Assembly (NCBI GenBank): GCA_022695795.1
Contig: MU404107.1
Location: 185,880 to 249,879, forward strand
Direction of reading: 5' to 3'
Length of the DNA stretch: 64,000 bases
From: Biscogniauxia marginata
Lineage: Eukaryota > Ascomycota > Sordariomycetes > Xylariales > Xylariaceae
Shown one piece after another: positions 10,959 through 23,824 of this stretch. The position numbers and the translations under genes are program-made. The notes below the pieces were generated by a model that did no database searches, had not been told where the DNA came from, and saw nothing but the letters and a program-made list of their open reading frames with translations. The first letter of the stretch is position 1, and each line of letters opens with the position of its first letter.

Positions 10959-12849
10959 AGTGTTGCTTCCTGTATCGAGACGAGGTGGACTGTGGGCGCC
11001 ACTTTTGTGTTATAATCACCTCTGGTCTGAGGTTTTTATTCCATTTAGATAGTATGACAATTTCATGGATGCCGACGGTAGTATAGTGTGCGGAAGATCT
11101 ATTTGGGGGACATTGGGATCAACTGTCGAAGCGTTCTGGATGAGCTCTTTTGATAATGAATATTCATCGAGACAAGTTGATTGTGAAAAACTGCAACCGC
11201 ATTGTGCTTCGAGCCTCTTGTTTCTTTCCCGGTGCATTTTCTTCATTACCTCTATATACCGAATTTTCTGGACGAACATGAGCTCTTAGGTAAACCTAGT
11301 ACATCTACCACCGAGGACAAAAGGGATTGACAAGACAAGGCGACAAATTTCCAAGGCGAGGATCATCATCCCGGACTAGTATTTTCCTTTTCAAAAAGCT
11401 CAATTATTAACAGACCGGGGGTGTTGCATAACTTTAAACCGTTCAGTCCTCGAACACTTTTTTTTGGGTTAGAAAGCTGACTAGATGTGCTATAGATACG
11501 TACTTTCAAGAAATCTCTTTGGCCTTTCTAGACAAAGAATGATGGGCCTAGTCCACAGAAAAATCTTCAACTCAAGTCTACATCTACTGTTATGCGGGAA
11601 CTGAGGCACCTGCCTAGGTTAGGAGCTTAGGGAGGGACATGATTCTCCCTAATTGATCCCGTGCTCCCGTTCATATGGTATGTCTAGCCTAGGATATACC
11701 ATGATAAAGCCGAGATGATTGTGCATGGATCCTAACAGTGTGTTAACCATTAACTCTGCTGTATATAAGACCTCCTAGTTACCAAGCAGCTAACATATAG
11801 GGAAATTTACATGCTTCTCCGGCCTTACTTCAACATGAAGCTCTCCACATGGACACGTCTAACTTGAATAAGTATTATGTGATAGCATACATCAACTCTC
11901 TAGCCGGGATTTCGCCACATCGATCGATTTTACCCTGGAGGTAACATGAATTAATCTGTCGCACCTTGGCAAGGAAGAGGAAGCGTGTAAGCCTCATACT
12001 GAGCTCAGCGTTGTCTGATTCGCGCAAAGAATGAACCTACTCTACACGACGGAAGCTACAAGGATTGAGAATGAAATAAGTGATATTTGAATGATGACCG
12101 CGCAGGACTACTAAGGGACTTGGTCTCATACCAACAAAGCCGATTCCGGCTGGCTCCGGGTTACGCACGTACACTACGGAAACGTATAGAGCAAAAGAAA
12201 ATCAACGCCAGGCCTGTCTAAAAAGAACTCCCAAATGAACTATCTATCAAATGACGGAATAAAATGCTCACAGGTTGCTTCGTCCTAAATCCCCATCGTC
12301 CGCCATATACAACTCCGGAACTCGATATTAGGCCTCATCGGGAGAGAAGCACGCCAGTTAACAAGACACGCAAATGTTGCCGCCAATAACTAAGAAAAGT
12401 TTATAAATCCCATGTTGCACGTGCTGTATAGAAGGAACCCTAAATCGTCCGTATATACACCCAAATATCGAGATTAATATGCCATGTTAAGCCAATCATA
12501 ACCAACCGAATCGAAGAAGGCCCGTCCACCTTGACTTGCGGTTCACCACGTCTCCGGCACGCTTGATATAAGATCCGCCCACCCAGTTGACATAAGCCCC
12601 CTTCACCAACGTCTAGCCTAGTAAGGACAGCAATTGGGAGGTCCGGAGGCCGATGGAGCTCCACATATAACGGCCATTGTTCAGACATGTATCCTCCTCA
12701 ATAACCCCGGCTATTAGCTTGAGGGCCTGGAGGACCCATCCGCGCCAGTAGGCTCACCTCAAGGGGTCAGATTTCGATTGACTAGCCAAATGGTCAGGGA
12801 CCAGAGGTGAGCCAAGGCCTTTACGAACCGACCGGAGGATATGATGTTA
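10959..12849. other. Intergenic region, nothing recognised
   Basis: About 1.9 kb between the DUF4360 gene and the 3' end of the Crh-type gene. Open frames are short (under 90 codons), lack family resemblance and show no clear splice continuation. I see no RNA gene or repeat. Confidence 0.4.
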
Positions 12850-14230
12850 TTATTTTGTCACATGACCTTGACCGCCTACCCCAAGGCTACCGTCGTGAAG
12901 GAGCGGCATACCAGCATGAGTCGGCATGGTCGGGGATGAGGGAGTATTGTTGGTAGGATCCCAGGTTTTCTCAGGCGGTCCCGCAGAGCTCGCGGGGGGC
13001 GAGTCAGTGTATGCGGGGTTGGTTGTCATACCCCCCTTAACGGCATCATAATCCTGGTAGGAATCAGGGTTGCGACCCTCTTTCTGGAATCTCTCAAGCT
13101 CGACGCGGTCCTGCTCCTGCTGCGCCGCGAGCGCGGCAGCTTCTCTCTGGCCACTACGTCGCTGCTTGAAGTAGTAGACAACGAGAGCAGCGAATAGCAA
13201 GCCGCCGACGCCAGCCGACGCGGCGTAAACACCGGCCTTGGTACTGCTCGGTAGCTCAGCCCATTTTTCACCTAGCGACTTTTCTGGTTCCTTGTGGAGG
13301 TTCTCAAACGCCGTCGAGTTGCCACTGTAAGTCACAAGGTTAGTCACGGCACCAGAAAGAGATTAAAAGGCATTTCACGTCACAACCGTGCCCTTCGACT
13401 TACCTTACAACCTTAATGCTCTCCCACGTACCCGACTTATCGCCATAGACGTACTCTTTCCCACTCGAGTAATCCTCCACGTGAGCGCTTTTGACATACA
13501 TGGTGAAGGGTGCCTCATCAAAGTTGGTATCGCCACCAGCCCAGGCCCTCGTGCCCTCAGGCATGGAGGGGTCACCTCCAGCCCAAATGCCAATACTCAG
13601 TTTCATTGGGGTCTGGGGATAGTTCAGAGTGTTGTTGGCGTCCTCGGCCATGAGCGTACGGACAAGCTGGTTATCGGCCCACCACTCCATCTTCTCCTTC
13701 GTCCAAGTGCAGGTGTAGTTGACATAGTTATCCTGCACACCACCGGCGATCTCGTGATATCCCGCGTTATGGAAATCCTGGATTCCTTTGCCGAAGTAGT
13801 TGGTGGACGCGTGGGTCTTGTTCCCGCCCAAGAATTCCCAGTCGACCTCGTCGAGTATGTCTGAGGACCAGACGATGGAGCTGACAATTCCAGTGCCGGG
13901 GGCGGCCTTCAGGTGGACTTCGGTCCTGCCGAAGAAGAAGTAGAAGTTGGAGCTCAGGGTGGGCGACTCGCCCTGCTTGTGGATGGTAAAGGCAGCGCCG
14001 GTCTCAGGGTCGTACTCTACCTTCCCGGCGGTGGTGTTGAAAACACCGTCGGGCTGGGTCTCGTTGAAGATGAAATCCCACTCGGTGCCGAACGCCGGGT
14101 TTGCCGGACAATCATCGCGCTCTAGAGGATTGCAATCACTGGTAAGTTGCGCAGTAACAGAGGAGCTGAAGATCGAGGAAAGCAGCGTTAGAGCTGGGAC
14201 GAACAACGAGCGGGGCGCCATTGCAGTCAA
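12850..14230 (-). CDS. Crh-type GH16 transglycosylase, C-terminally membrane-anchored
   Basis: Two exons (14230-13404 and 13324-12850) encode 433 residues; the intron is GTAAGT...TTACAG and the join is in frame. Residues 1-27 form a signal peptide (ending SSSVTAQ). The GH16 catalytic motif DEVDWE is at 127-132 (nucleophile Glu128, acid/base Glu132), in the Crh form DEVDWEFLGG, followed by TNYFGKG. This resembles yeast Crh1/Utr2 enzymes, which link chitin to beta-glucan in the cell wall. In place of a clear GPI signal there is one transmembrane helix at about 307-328, then a basic stop (KQRR), a short coiled-coil-like stretch rich in Ala/Glu/Gln and a Pro/Ser-rich tail of roughly 80 residues, presumably cytosolic. 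Several NxT/NxS sites fit an extracellular catalytic domain. Confidence in family is high; exact linkage specificity is inferred. Confidence 0.92.
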
Positions 14231-16522
14231 GGTGAGATGTGCAAGCCTAAGCTGAAATGGATCGAGGGCGCGAGGCCGACTGCTCAGGTTGAGCTCGTCA
14301 CGTTACGGGTTGGGTGTATAGTTGAAACTAAATGAATCGAAATGCTAGTACTACTCGTCGGAGCAGGCGCTAGATGGCTGAACGTCTTGACGGATAGGAT
14401 TATTGTTGCTATCTCGCTAGCCACATAATCTCGCGGAAGCAGTCCTGGCCTCGGGAGTGTGGGCAATGAAAATAGTCGGACGTTGCTCGAGATTTCCCCA
14501 GGAGTAATAAGAGAGGAGGATCGGTAAGAATGGTTGGCAGCCCAGAGGACTATACAATGCCTAATATGAATTGTGATGTGTGTATGACCGATCTTGTTTC
14601 AAGGAGGCGTGGCGGCAGTTAACGCTGATGCGAGGATCTCTTTGTTGCTTCTCCCACGGCACCCAAGAAATGAGCGTGATTATAAAATCGTATTGTATTA
14701 TATCGATCTAATAATGAGCGACTTGATCGACTGGATGATACCTAGATCAATGAGTGACTGGCTCTCGGTCTGGCCTGGGTGGTTGATTGATGGAATGAAT
14801 GAATGAATGAATGGGTGAGTGTGGTTTTGACGATTCTCTTGGTGATGTCGCGGGTAAAGGAGCGTGGGGGGGGTCTTGTCTCCCCTAGTGTGCGTGTGGC
14901 CGTTTGGGATGGTGAAGGGAATAAAAAATAAAATAGGCACGGCAATGCAAGTGCAGCGACGGAGAGCCGAAGACAAAGAGGAAAGAAAGGTGAAAAGGGG
15001 GGCCTATCAATGGCTGGCACTAATTGCCGGGAATGTGGAGACCTAGCGGGACATAGTGGCTCATAACTGGAGATAGGCGCCTTGATATGCTGCGATAGGC
15101 TGAGATATACCCGGTCCTGGCAGGCGTTATTGGGGGGTCAGGATACCTTAATTTGGTGTTCCGCCGCCGTCTATTGGCCGGTCTCTGGTTGTACCTGCAT
15201 TAGGCCCTGGAAGCGCGTCCTTATTAGGTATAGTAGGCTTGGCGCCACCCGCGGTCTGTGGTTCGCCCTTGTTGGCCTCCTGCTATACTGCATTGGGTGC
15301 AATTTTGGAGGCATTTTCAACGGGGGCATAGTGTATACATGTACACATGTATCGCCATCCCTTTTGCTTTGACACCAACACAAGATTCGATAGAATGTTC
15401 GGCGCGGTTCTGATTGAAGTTGCCCCATCTAGCTGATCATCTCGTATATGTATGTATGAGCGTATAGATGTATAGCTGCATGTTGAACACTTGCTCAACT
15501 TGCCCATTCCATCACCTCTCATAATTTTGGCCGTTGTTACCCAATTTTACATCCGGTAGGCACTTTTGATGGTTGGCCTTGGCGGAAGCAATATCGTCTT
15601 TCTAGTGTTGCCGGCGATTAGGGAAGCATACGCAAGTATAACTTGGACGACAACGGGTCCTGTTGAGTTTAACCTCGTCAGCGACCTACAGATACACAAC
15701 CTTCAAAGGGCAACCTAGGTAGTTAGCCAACACTTAAGCAGGGGTTGAAAATTCGCAACGACGAAACGATAACGCTACAAGGTCTCGAAGACTGAGCTCT
15801 AATGAGGCGAAAACTAGGTTACTACGGCTCATGCGATTCAATGGAACAGTCAGCATATACCTACATTAGCATCGTGATCCCAAGAATGCTCACGCACAAT
15901 CTCTAGCCGAAGCGTACCTACCTGAAGACCTGCATACATGCAAAGTTGTGGGCGGGAAAAAAGAAGGTCACCTGCCAAGTGCAATAAGGATGCCAAACGC
16001 CAAGCGGTCTTGTCTGTTCACACGATAAGAAAAAACTAATCACTGTATATGTACGGAAGTCTCGCTTAGAATTATAAGTTAATGCAATTGCTTGGCTAAC
16101 TTGAGTAGTTCTCCCAAGGAATGGAGCCCTCCTTTGGATAGACTGGAAAGCTCTACAGGTATTTTAAGGTTCATCATGTAAGTGTAAGTGTCATGTGTAT
16201 ATGCCCCAGCTCTTTTATTCCATGTCCCCGTGGGATCCCGTCACCCTCGAATATGTAGCCGTCCCTAAATCCGATCAACAAGGCCGCTTGTATTTACTAG
16301 GTAGGTATAGGTAAGGGATTTGATGCCTCTTTGCCCCCGGATCTCATAGCTCTATCCCAATCTATACGTAAGAACATGAAAAGATGAAAAAACGGCCGGG
16401 ATAAAGGCCAACCCCAGGAATATATGTGAATTATGAAGAACGTATTTTCCAACGGAATAATAATAATAAAAATCAATGGTATGCGTTAGAGTAATGGCGT
16501 AAGATTATGTTGCTATTTTTTT
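14231..16522. other. Intergenic region with a GAAT microsatellite
   Basis: About 2.3 kb between the promoter of the Crh-type gene and the 3' end of the GT2 gene. It holds a short GAAT tandem repeat near 14793-14811 and scattered TAGGTAGGTA-type motifs (about 15713 and 16300). Open frames are short and unlike known proteins; I see no gene. Confidence 0.45.
14793..14811 (+). repeat. (GAAT)n microsatellite
   Basis: Four to five consecutive GAAT units in the upstream region of the Crh-type gene; a simple sequence repeat with no further evidence of function. Confidence 0.6.
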
Positions 16523-19426
16523 TTACCAGGAGAAAGTCATGAGGGCCGGGTTCAGGGCTAGGGGTAGGAGGAAGTGGCTGGTCGCGACAGTAGCCATTGG
16601 AAGTATAGCAACAAAATCTGTGATGTGCCAGCCGACTGGAATAAACGGCGCAACGGCTAGGATGATCATGCCGACGATGAAAATGAGCGAGAAGAGCATG
16701 GAGAATTTGAACTAGTTATCCAGAGGTGTTAGCATCGTATTCCGCCAATTCTATCAGTGATGCGCGCCACCGAGAAGGGAGGGCAAATAGTAGGAAGAGA
16801 TGTTGGAGGGATAACTAGCACGGGATATCACTTGCCTTTTTTAGAACCTTTGGGACCTCTATGAAGAAGTTGGAGAACTCGGCCTCTTTCGATGTTGCGC
16901 CCCAAGTCATGTCGATCTCGAACATGTGAGCCAAGATGGCCTGACTGACGTGGAGGGAAAGCCCACCCAAGAAGATGGCTAGCAGGAACGTCCACTTGAA
17001 GTTCTCGTAGATAGCGTACATCAGGCTACGCTCGCCAACCCGGTATCGCATGACTGCCAAAGCAACGTTTCCGAGCCCGTTGAAGACGATGATGATGGAG
17101 AACCAGACCTGCCACGAGTCGACGTAGTACTTATCCAGATACCCGTTGAACCAGCCCATGATGAAATAATTAACTGACGTCAGGATCCAGGCGGCGCCAA
17201 TCGCGTAGTATGTGCCGATGTATGAAACGATCGTGATCTTGGAAGTGAAGCGGATGTTCGACGTTAAGAACCGGCGGAAAAGGGGCGTGAAGGGGCCTTT
17301 GTAGATCCATTTTCGGATGGGGTGAAACAGTAGCTCATTACAGCCGTACGCATATTTCTCCCATCGGGCCAGTTCATCATACACGGTCAGCGAGACACCC
17401 TCCTTGAAGCCTTCGCCTGCCCAGGCGGCGAGACGGATTATGAAGCCACTGCACTGCAAGCGCAGGGACATATCGAAATCCTCTGACACGTGCGACTCCG
17501 ACCAGAACTTGTCATACCCATCCTCGTCAACGTAAGATACTTGCTGGATGGCGCTCCATCTAAGAACAGCGTTGTGACCGACGAAAGGCGCAACATCACC
17601 GTTCGAAACCGTGTACCGGATGGCGCTGTAGATGAGGTCGGTGAAGAACGTGATTCCGTTTTCGAAGTAGGTATGGACAACCTGCATAACCCCGGAGGAG
17701 AACTGCATAATACCGACATCGGGAGACTGTTCCATCTCAGAGACAGCATCAAGCAGACAGTCCGAGGGTACACGAGTATCCGAGTCAACTAAAAAAGGGG
17801 GGGCGGTCAGCTTCGTCATTCTAATATTACTAGACAGGGCGGTTGTGGGCTTACTAAGGAGAATGTAGTCGCCGACACGGATGTTGCCGTCGGCCCATGC
17901 CCTCCCGTCTTCCTCAAGCACCTCCTTGAGGGCTTTCTCATAGGCCTGGGCTTCGTCGGCTTGAGTCCATTCGGGTCCACGATCGTGTACCGCGAGCTTC
18001 TCCTCCACCTTGCAAGAGATCATCAGGGCGAAATTCATGTTGGAAGCCTTCTTGAACTTGCCCCGGCGCAGGAACCCGTTCTCTCCGTGCTTTGGGCGAG
18101 CAACCCAGCCGATAGAATGGTCCGCGTAGAAGTCGATTCGTGCCCGTCGTTCCTCTTCCGGTAGGAGCTGGAGGCCGTCGTCGTTAACAAACATGTTCGC
18201 CGAACCGCCTTGAAGTTCGTATGTGCTGATGGCCTGCTTGAGCGATCGCACCGTAGGGACAATGACGGCGTTGAGACCCTCCTTGTACACCGGACACTGG
18301 ACGGTGATGTGCGGCAGAGTAGCCGTCTGAAGTCTCGGGGGCGGCCGAGCCGAATAGAACTTGGAGTTGATTGTCAGCTGCTGGATCGGGCCGAATATTT
18401 GTGTCAAGCAGCCAACAATGACCTGGGCGAAGAAGAGCGTGAAGAAAATCTGTATAGGGAAGAGTGCTACCAAGGCCAGACGGGTGAAATTCCCATCGAC
18501 AGAGGTTTGGATTGCAAGCTGTCGCCAGGCCGCGCCCAAGGAGACCGTGACAAGGACAAGGACAATGGAGACAAGATAAGCGTTCAACAAATGGACTGGC
18601 CGTTTTTCGGGTAAGATCTGGCCGCTCTCTTCATCAATTTCAATCTCTCCGACCGCAACCCCTATCCTCTTCTCATTTTCCTCGTCACCCGCTTCGCCCG
18701 TTTGCCATACAAGCTCCATCAGCTCCGACTCAATGGCCTTGGCTCGCTGGACCAGATGAAGTGCGTCATCGTCCCAAACAATTAGCAAAGCTTCCGAGGC
18801 AACGAAAGCAGCAAACTGGTGTTTTCTCGCCCTCGGCAAATCGTCGATGGTTGGTAGGATCTGGATCCGCAGGCCGTTCATCAAAGGAACATCTACCGCC
18901 TCGGGGGTCCAGGACAAGAACGTCTTGATGACTCTAGAGTTAACCGTCATAGCAACCTGTCGGCCGTTAGCTGGTAAGCAACAGCACGAGTCTCTCCCCA
19001 TGACTACCAACGAACCTGAACATTCAACGCAGCGCAGGCCATAGCGAAGGCCGAATTACCCAGCTGCGAGGGACACGCCATGTAGTTTCCTCTAGACTTG
19101 CGCAGTAGGACACCTTCAATCTCGCCCGAGCCATCAGATACCCATAGATGCGAGCACTGCTGTTGGTATAGGTAGTTAACCATTACCTCATGTTTGATGT
19201 CGTCGAGGAACATTGAACTGTGACCGGAGCGTATCGAACGCCCTGAGATCGAATTTCTCGATGAGCCAAAGTTCGGCGTCGGGACTTGAAGTTCGAACTC
19301 ATTTGGCCCTACCGGCTCCGAGGCTGCCTTTTCTGAAAAGAGACCTTCTGGGGGTGGAGTGGTAACCGCCTTTTTCTTAAGCTCGGGCTCGGGCTTCTGA
19401 GCCTTAAAGTAGCTAGATAGGCCCAT
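16523..19426 (-). CDS. Membrane GT2 glycosyltransferase (polysaccharide synthase-like)
   Basis: Four exons (19426-19016, 18956-17855, 17788-16836, 16711-16523) encode 884 residues. The third intron starts GC (GCAAGT) and ends CTAG; splicing it replaces an early stop with 62 more residues containing two hydrophobic helices. An N-terminal cytosolic region (about 1-250) precedes helices at about 260-279 and 299-321. The catalytic GT2 domain follows: DSDTRVP (from Asp506), SEDFDMSLRL (the ED acid pair) and ELARWEKYAYG, corresponding to the (Q/R)xxRW product-binding motif of processive enzymes. Several helices follow. This fits a plasma-membrane processive beta-glycosyltransferase related to cellulose and hyaluronan synthases. 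It lacks features I would need to call it a chitin synthase. The polymer made is unknown. It could build a cell-wall or surface glycan. Confidence 0.88.
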
Positions 19427-21778
19427 GGCTACGGCGTTCTCGCTCTGTCAAGAGCCCTCCTTTCAAAGGAAACGAGAGAAGTCGCCAAGCGGATACCCGC
19501 AGCGTCTTCGCAACTGGGCTGGCGACTGATCAATAGCCCCTCTGACAGAATAGTCAGGTAGCTGAAAGCTAAGAGATAAATTACATATTAGTCTATATGC
19601 TGGGTGAGGCTCTAGTAGCCTCGGTATGTTGTGTTTTCAACAAACGCCAAATAGTAAAATAGCACCACTACCATACTAAAGCCGCAGTTTTGTTGCACAG
19701 TCAAATGCTTGAGTAACTGAACTGAGCAAGCGGGTAGGATATCCTTCTCATGCCCCACGAAGAGCACATCGCTCTCATTGATATTGATGGACACGGGGCT
19801 GACGAGCCGTGGAGACTTACCGCGATAGTGAGTAGACCGTCCAAACTGGAACCGAAGACAGTATATATGTGTTTGTCGATGTTAAGGTGCCATCAGTGCT
19901 AGAAAATTTCTTCTGCTTAGCAACTTGATAATATTGGAATTAAGTTCCACGGTTGTGCTTCTCCCTCGAGCAAGAGTCGACCCTGAGAGTGGAAGAATGA
20001 GATTGAAAAAGAGAAAATGCAGAGCGCGGGTGGAAATTATGAGAAGAATTAGAGCTGTGTAAGTTGTGCCTGGCCTTTTGCTGTTCGACAGTACACAATG
20101 TGGAAACAAGACGACTAAATCGCCTACGAGTGACTATTTGCACCGCTGGCGAAGGTCTGAAAAGCCAAGGCGAATTTTCAGCTCGAACATATGCCTCGGT
20201 GTCTTTTCTAGTTACAGGCGCCCGGCATTCCCTTATTGGAGGAGGAGGACGAGAACGAGTGTTATGAGCTGTCACTGGGAGCTCCGAAGGGGGAAGAAAA
20301 AAAACGATAGTCTAGTCCGGTGATGGTGACAGCGATAATAAACGACAGAGCACGACGAGACCTAGGCGACGATGGTGTAAATGAGCAACTAGTGGCGTGG
20401 CTTGGGCCCAGTACGTCTCGAACGTGATGCTCCGGCACAACTGTTCGTAAGCTAGACAAGCTAGACCCAGCCAGGACTCTGTTATCGTCTGGCCTATCTT
20501 GACTGACCAGGGTCTGAGTGACGAGAGGATGTTTAGCAGGGATCGTATGGTACGTAGATAAGGTGCTCAACACGGATTACCATGCGTCTAAGATCTTTAA
20601 CCCTTGCTCCGCTTACCGGCTAACCATAGGAGGCACATACGATAGTGCATTCGTATGCAGAGGAAACGCCGTAGTGCTAGTAGTGCAAGATAGCGACTGG
20701 CGAGATCTCATACTGATAAGTACCTAGGTAGGTACCTAGCTTAGTAAAACTGTGCGGCTGAAAGCACCGAAAGATGCCATCACATTTTCTTTGCCGACTT
20801 ATAAGTTAGGCGGGACCTAATCAGATATCGCGTTTCTAGCTCATATGAGAAGCTGTTCGGAAATGAATTGCAGGTAGGTACCTACAGAGGTGGTTTTGAC
20901 ACATGCCACATGTCGCTTCACGAGGGCCCGTCGCATTCAACAGAAATCATCTAGCAACTAACAAAGACAGCCTCGAGCTGGCTGTCACGATACCTAGCCA
21001 GAAGCATCCGTACGGAAGTGCTGCCGGGTTCGATGCAGAGCTGCTCCGCCAAAACCTGCAACTACGTCTTATCATACATGCGCACATACCTCCGTACGAG
21101 GCAACGAAAACCACTTGGTCTAACCTAGGACTGAGGACATTCGTTAGTTAAAGCGGAAGTGGCAGTCCTCCGGGCTGAAGCGAGAGAGAAATGACTAGGA
21201 TATCGTCATGCTGATGTGGAATACGTACCGAGTACATGGCTCGCCCGGCCACGAACTCGGGTCTAGAATTGCCTGCATGCGTTGTTGGTCTACAATTTCT
21301 CGTATTCTGCACTTGACATCTGCAAAATTGGGATGCTAAAACGCAGCGTGCAGCGCGGGATGCATGCAGGCGCCCAAGTTAGTAAAACATTACCACCATA
21401 CCACCCCTGCCTACTCGTCGATCCGGCTCGAACCTGAACTAGGGGCCGCACTGGTGGAGTACTTCAGCTCCCAGCTGTGCGGCGCGCGCGCTTAAGGTAT
21501 CCCATCTAGGTCGATTGAGTTTTAAAGCAGCGAGCGATCTATTGAATCGAAATGTCTGTGCGTTTTGTAAATGATTTTCGTCGGCGATAGTGGCATGTTG
21601 TCTTGAACCAAAGCGACTGATCAGGGGGCAAGAATCTGAAAAGTTGATATTGACATCAATTTGCAGGTAGCCGAAACTTTAAGCACACCTAGGTAGGTAA
21701 TAATGTATTAAGTATTAGTTCAAATAGGTAGATACTTATATAATATACCTATAAAATATACTAATTAAATATATAATA
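19427..21778. other. Upstream region of GT2 and gene-free flank of an AT island
   Basis: About 2.3 kb with no convincing gene; open frames are short and unrelated to known families. It carries some of the clearest copies of the palindromic motif: TACCTAGGTAGGTACCTAG at 20721-20739, AGGTAGGTACCTAC at 20872-20885 and ACCTAGGTAGGTAA at 21687-21700. The last sits at the edge of the AT-rich island. Confidence 0.45.
20721..20739 (+). repeat. Palindromic TACCTAGGTAGGTACCTAG motif
   Basis: One of at least eight intergenic copies of a CCTAGGTAGGTA-type motif in the window. Others include 5761-5772, 20872-20885, 21687-21700, 22586-22599 and 35815-35830. It is absent from the coding exons I annotated and from the AT-rich transposon interiors. 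Function unknown. Confidence 0.5.
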
Positions 21779-22539
21779 ACAAGTTAAATATAATAAAGTG
21801 AAATAAATATTAATTAATTTTTATTATTATTAACCATTTATTTTTAATTAATTATTATAATTATATTTTTATTTTAAAATAAAAGTTTAAATAATAAAAG
21901 TTTAATATAACTTTATATTTTATATATTATTTATTTATAATAAATTATTTAAATATATTAATAAAATTTAATTTAATAACGTGTTTTATATACGAGTAAA
22001 TTATATAAGTAAGTGAATTACTTAATATATTTTATAAAATTAAGGTTTTTTTTTAAATTTATAACTTCGCGCGTAAAAATCGGAGAAATCTCGGACCTTT
22101 TCTTTAGTTATATAATTACCTAAAATAACTAAATATAAAATTGAAAAAAAAATAAAAATTAAATTCTTAATAAAAAGGTTTATATATTTTGTTTTAATTT
22201 TAGTTTTTACGTATTTTCTTTTCGTGTTCTTTAATATTAATTCTTCCGATTTTATTTTTAATTAAAATATACAGTTATATAACTAAAGAAAAAGGTCCGA
22301 GATTTCTCCGATTTTTACGCGCGAAGTTATAAATTTTTAAAAAACTTGATTTTATATAATATATTAAATAACTCACTTGCTTATATAGCTTACTCACATA
22401 TAAAACAAGTTAATATTTTTAATAAATAATAATAATTTAAAAAAATAATTATTATAACTTTTTAATTTTTTATATAATAATTTATAAAATAAAACTTTTT
22501 AAGGTTAATATTTATTTCACCTTATTATACCTAACCTGT
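21779..22539. mobile_element. Small AT-rich inverted-repeat element D, hosting element B
   Basis: The left end (from ACAAGTTAAATATAATAAAG at 21779) and the reverse complement of the right end (ACAGGTTAGGTATAATAAGG ending at 22539) are matching inverted repeats that continue with TGAAATAAATATTAA. TA precedes the left end; the right flank is GC, so a target duplication is not clean. The interior is over 80% A+T with no coding capacity and is interrupted by foldback element B at 21979-22410. Confidence 0.5.
21979..22410. mobile_element. Foldback element B, copy 1 (432 bp, TA-flanked)
   Basis: Arms of about 150 bp are inverted copies of each other. The left arm has ACGTGTTTTATATACGAG and a block reading CGCGCGTAAAAATCGGAGAA; the right arm has the mirror image. 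TA lies immediately outside both ends (21977-21978 and 22411-22412). Two related copies of nearly the same length lie at 61507-61943 and 63246-63679. No protein is encoded, so it resembles a MITE moved by a TA-targeting transposase. Confidence 0.65.
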
Positions 22540-23824
22540 GCAGCCGGATCGTTGTATATCTAGATGGTAACAGGGGGGTTTTGGTACCTTAGGTAGGTAT
22601 ATACTCGTATTGGTATTATGTTAGTACACCCAAGACGAGCCATGATAGGCTGCTCCGTGTCTGCCCACCCGCCTACGCCATATTCAATATTTACTACTCA
22701 GCTGGATGTTATAATGTACGCATCGAATCATGCATCCAACCCAAATTCTTATCACAAGGGAAAACTCTTCACCTCGTCAGGATCCTGGAGGCTGAGTTTA
22801 TAGGTACTTGGCTGGATTTGGCGATTGATATATCTATCAGATTCGCTGAAGATAGGTAGGCATTCTATTTGAGTTGTGTCTATATTCCGTATGTACGGAC
22901 GGATTACGGACTTTTATTAATAGCACTAGTAATACAGTATTGCAGTCCGTCTTGTTAGAAGCTATGTAATCACCAAAACAGTTCTACTAGAAATTCATAG
23001 CTGCGTGGGTTTGTGTCAAGGTTGAGACAGAAGCCCGGTTATGTTTCACCCGATCCTTTTTTTCTTTTTCTTTTCCTTTTTAATAAAATTTCCTTTCTGC
23101 ATACACCAGCGTCTGCGCAACGTGGAAGTCTAGGATACCGAAGGGGAACCTGGTTTAAGCTTAACATTGGCAAGATTGAGCTGCCGCAGAACTTGTCGAT
23201 CAATTTACGTGAGAACCTGGTAAGCTCTCCTCGGAATTCGCCTTATTAATAATGCACACCGATTGACTTGCAGGTTCCACGCGAATCGGTACGCGTCTAG
23301 AAGCTGAAGCACACGCACGTGCATTGCCAGACGGGGCGACCCAGCCAGCCTAGACATAACCATCAATAATACTTCGCTAATAATAGTAGAGCCTGCATCA
23401 GAAACTGGCGTTTGCTCAGGACTTATGACAGGTGTACTGCTCTCATCAGTCTTCGTCCTAGTTCGGCCTACTTGTCCTCTTCCGCCTCGAGGGCACCGAG
23501 TTATTTCAACTCAGCATTCTCAAAGTGGCTTTAGTCTCTAATCCGGTGTATGCGTCAGTGGAAGTCCAGTCATCTGATAATAACGAAGGCGTCTTGCGAA
23601 TAGACCCTACAGGCTTGCATAGTTACACGTTAAAGTAAAAGCACCTATACTAAGAGGGAGGAAAGAAGAACTAAATCTAGGGGGTAATGTTTGAATAATG
23701 CCCAGGTATCCTCCCATCTAACCCAATCTATATTATATGAACCAAACCATAATTCCCATGCCATTCGTAATTTAGGATATTGCTTGTCCGATGTCCCCCC
23801 ATCCATGCCGCTGGAGGCATGAAC
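22540..23824. other. Intergenic region, nothing recognised
   Basis: Genic-composition DNA between the AT island and the 3' end of the GH16 gene. Open frames are below 80 codons, with no family resemblance or clear splice continuation. One ACCTTAGGTAGGTA motif lies at 22586-22599. Confidence 0.4.

Noticed and set aside
12440..12688. 82-codon minus-strand frame
   Set aside because: No family resemblance, signal or splice partner; chance is adequate.
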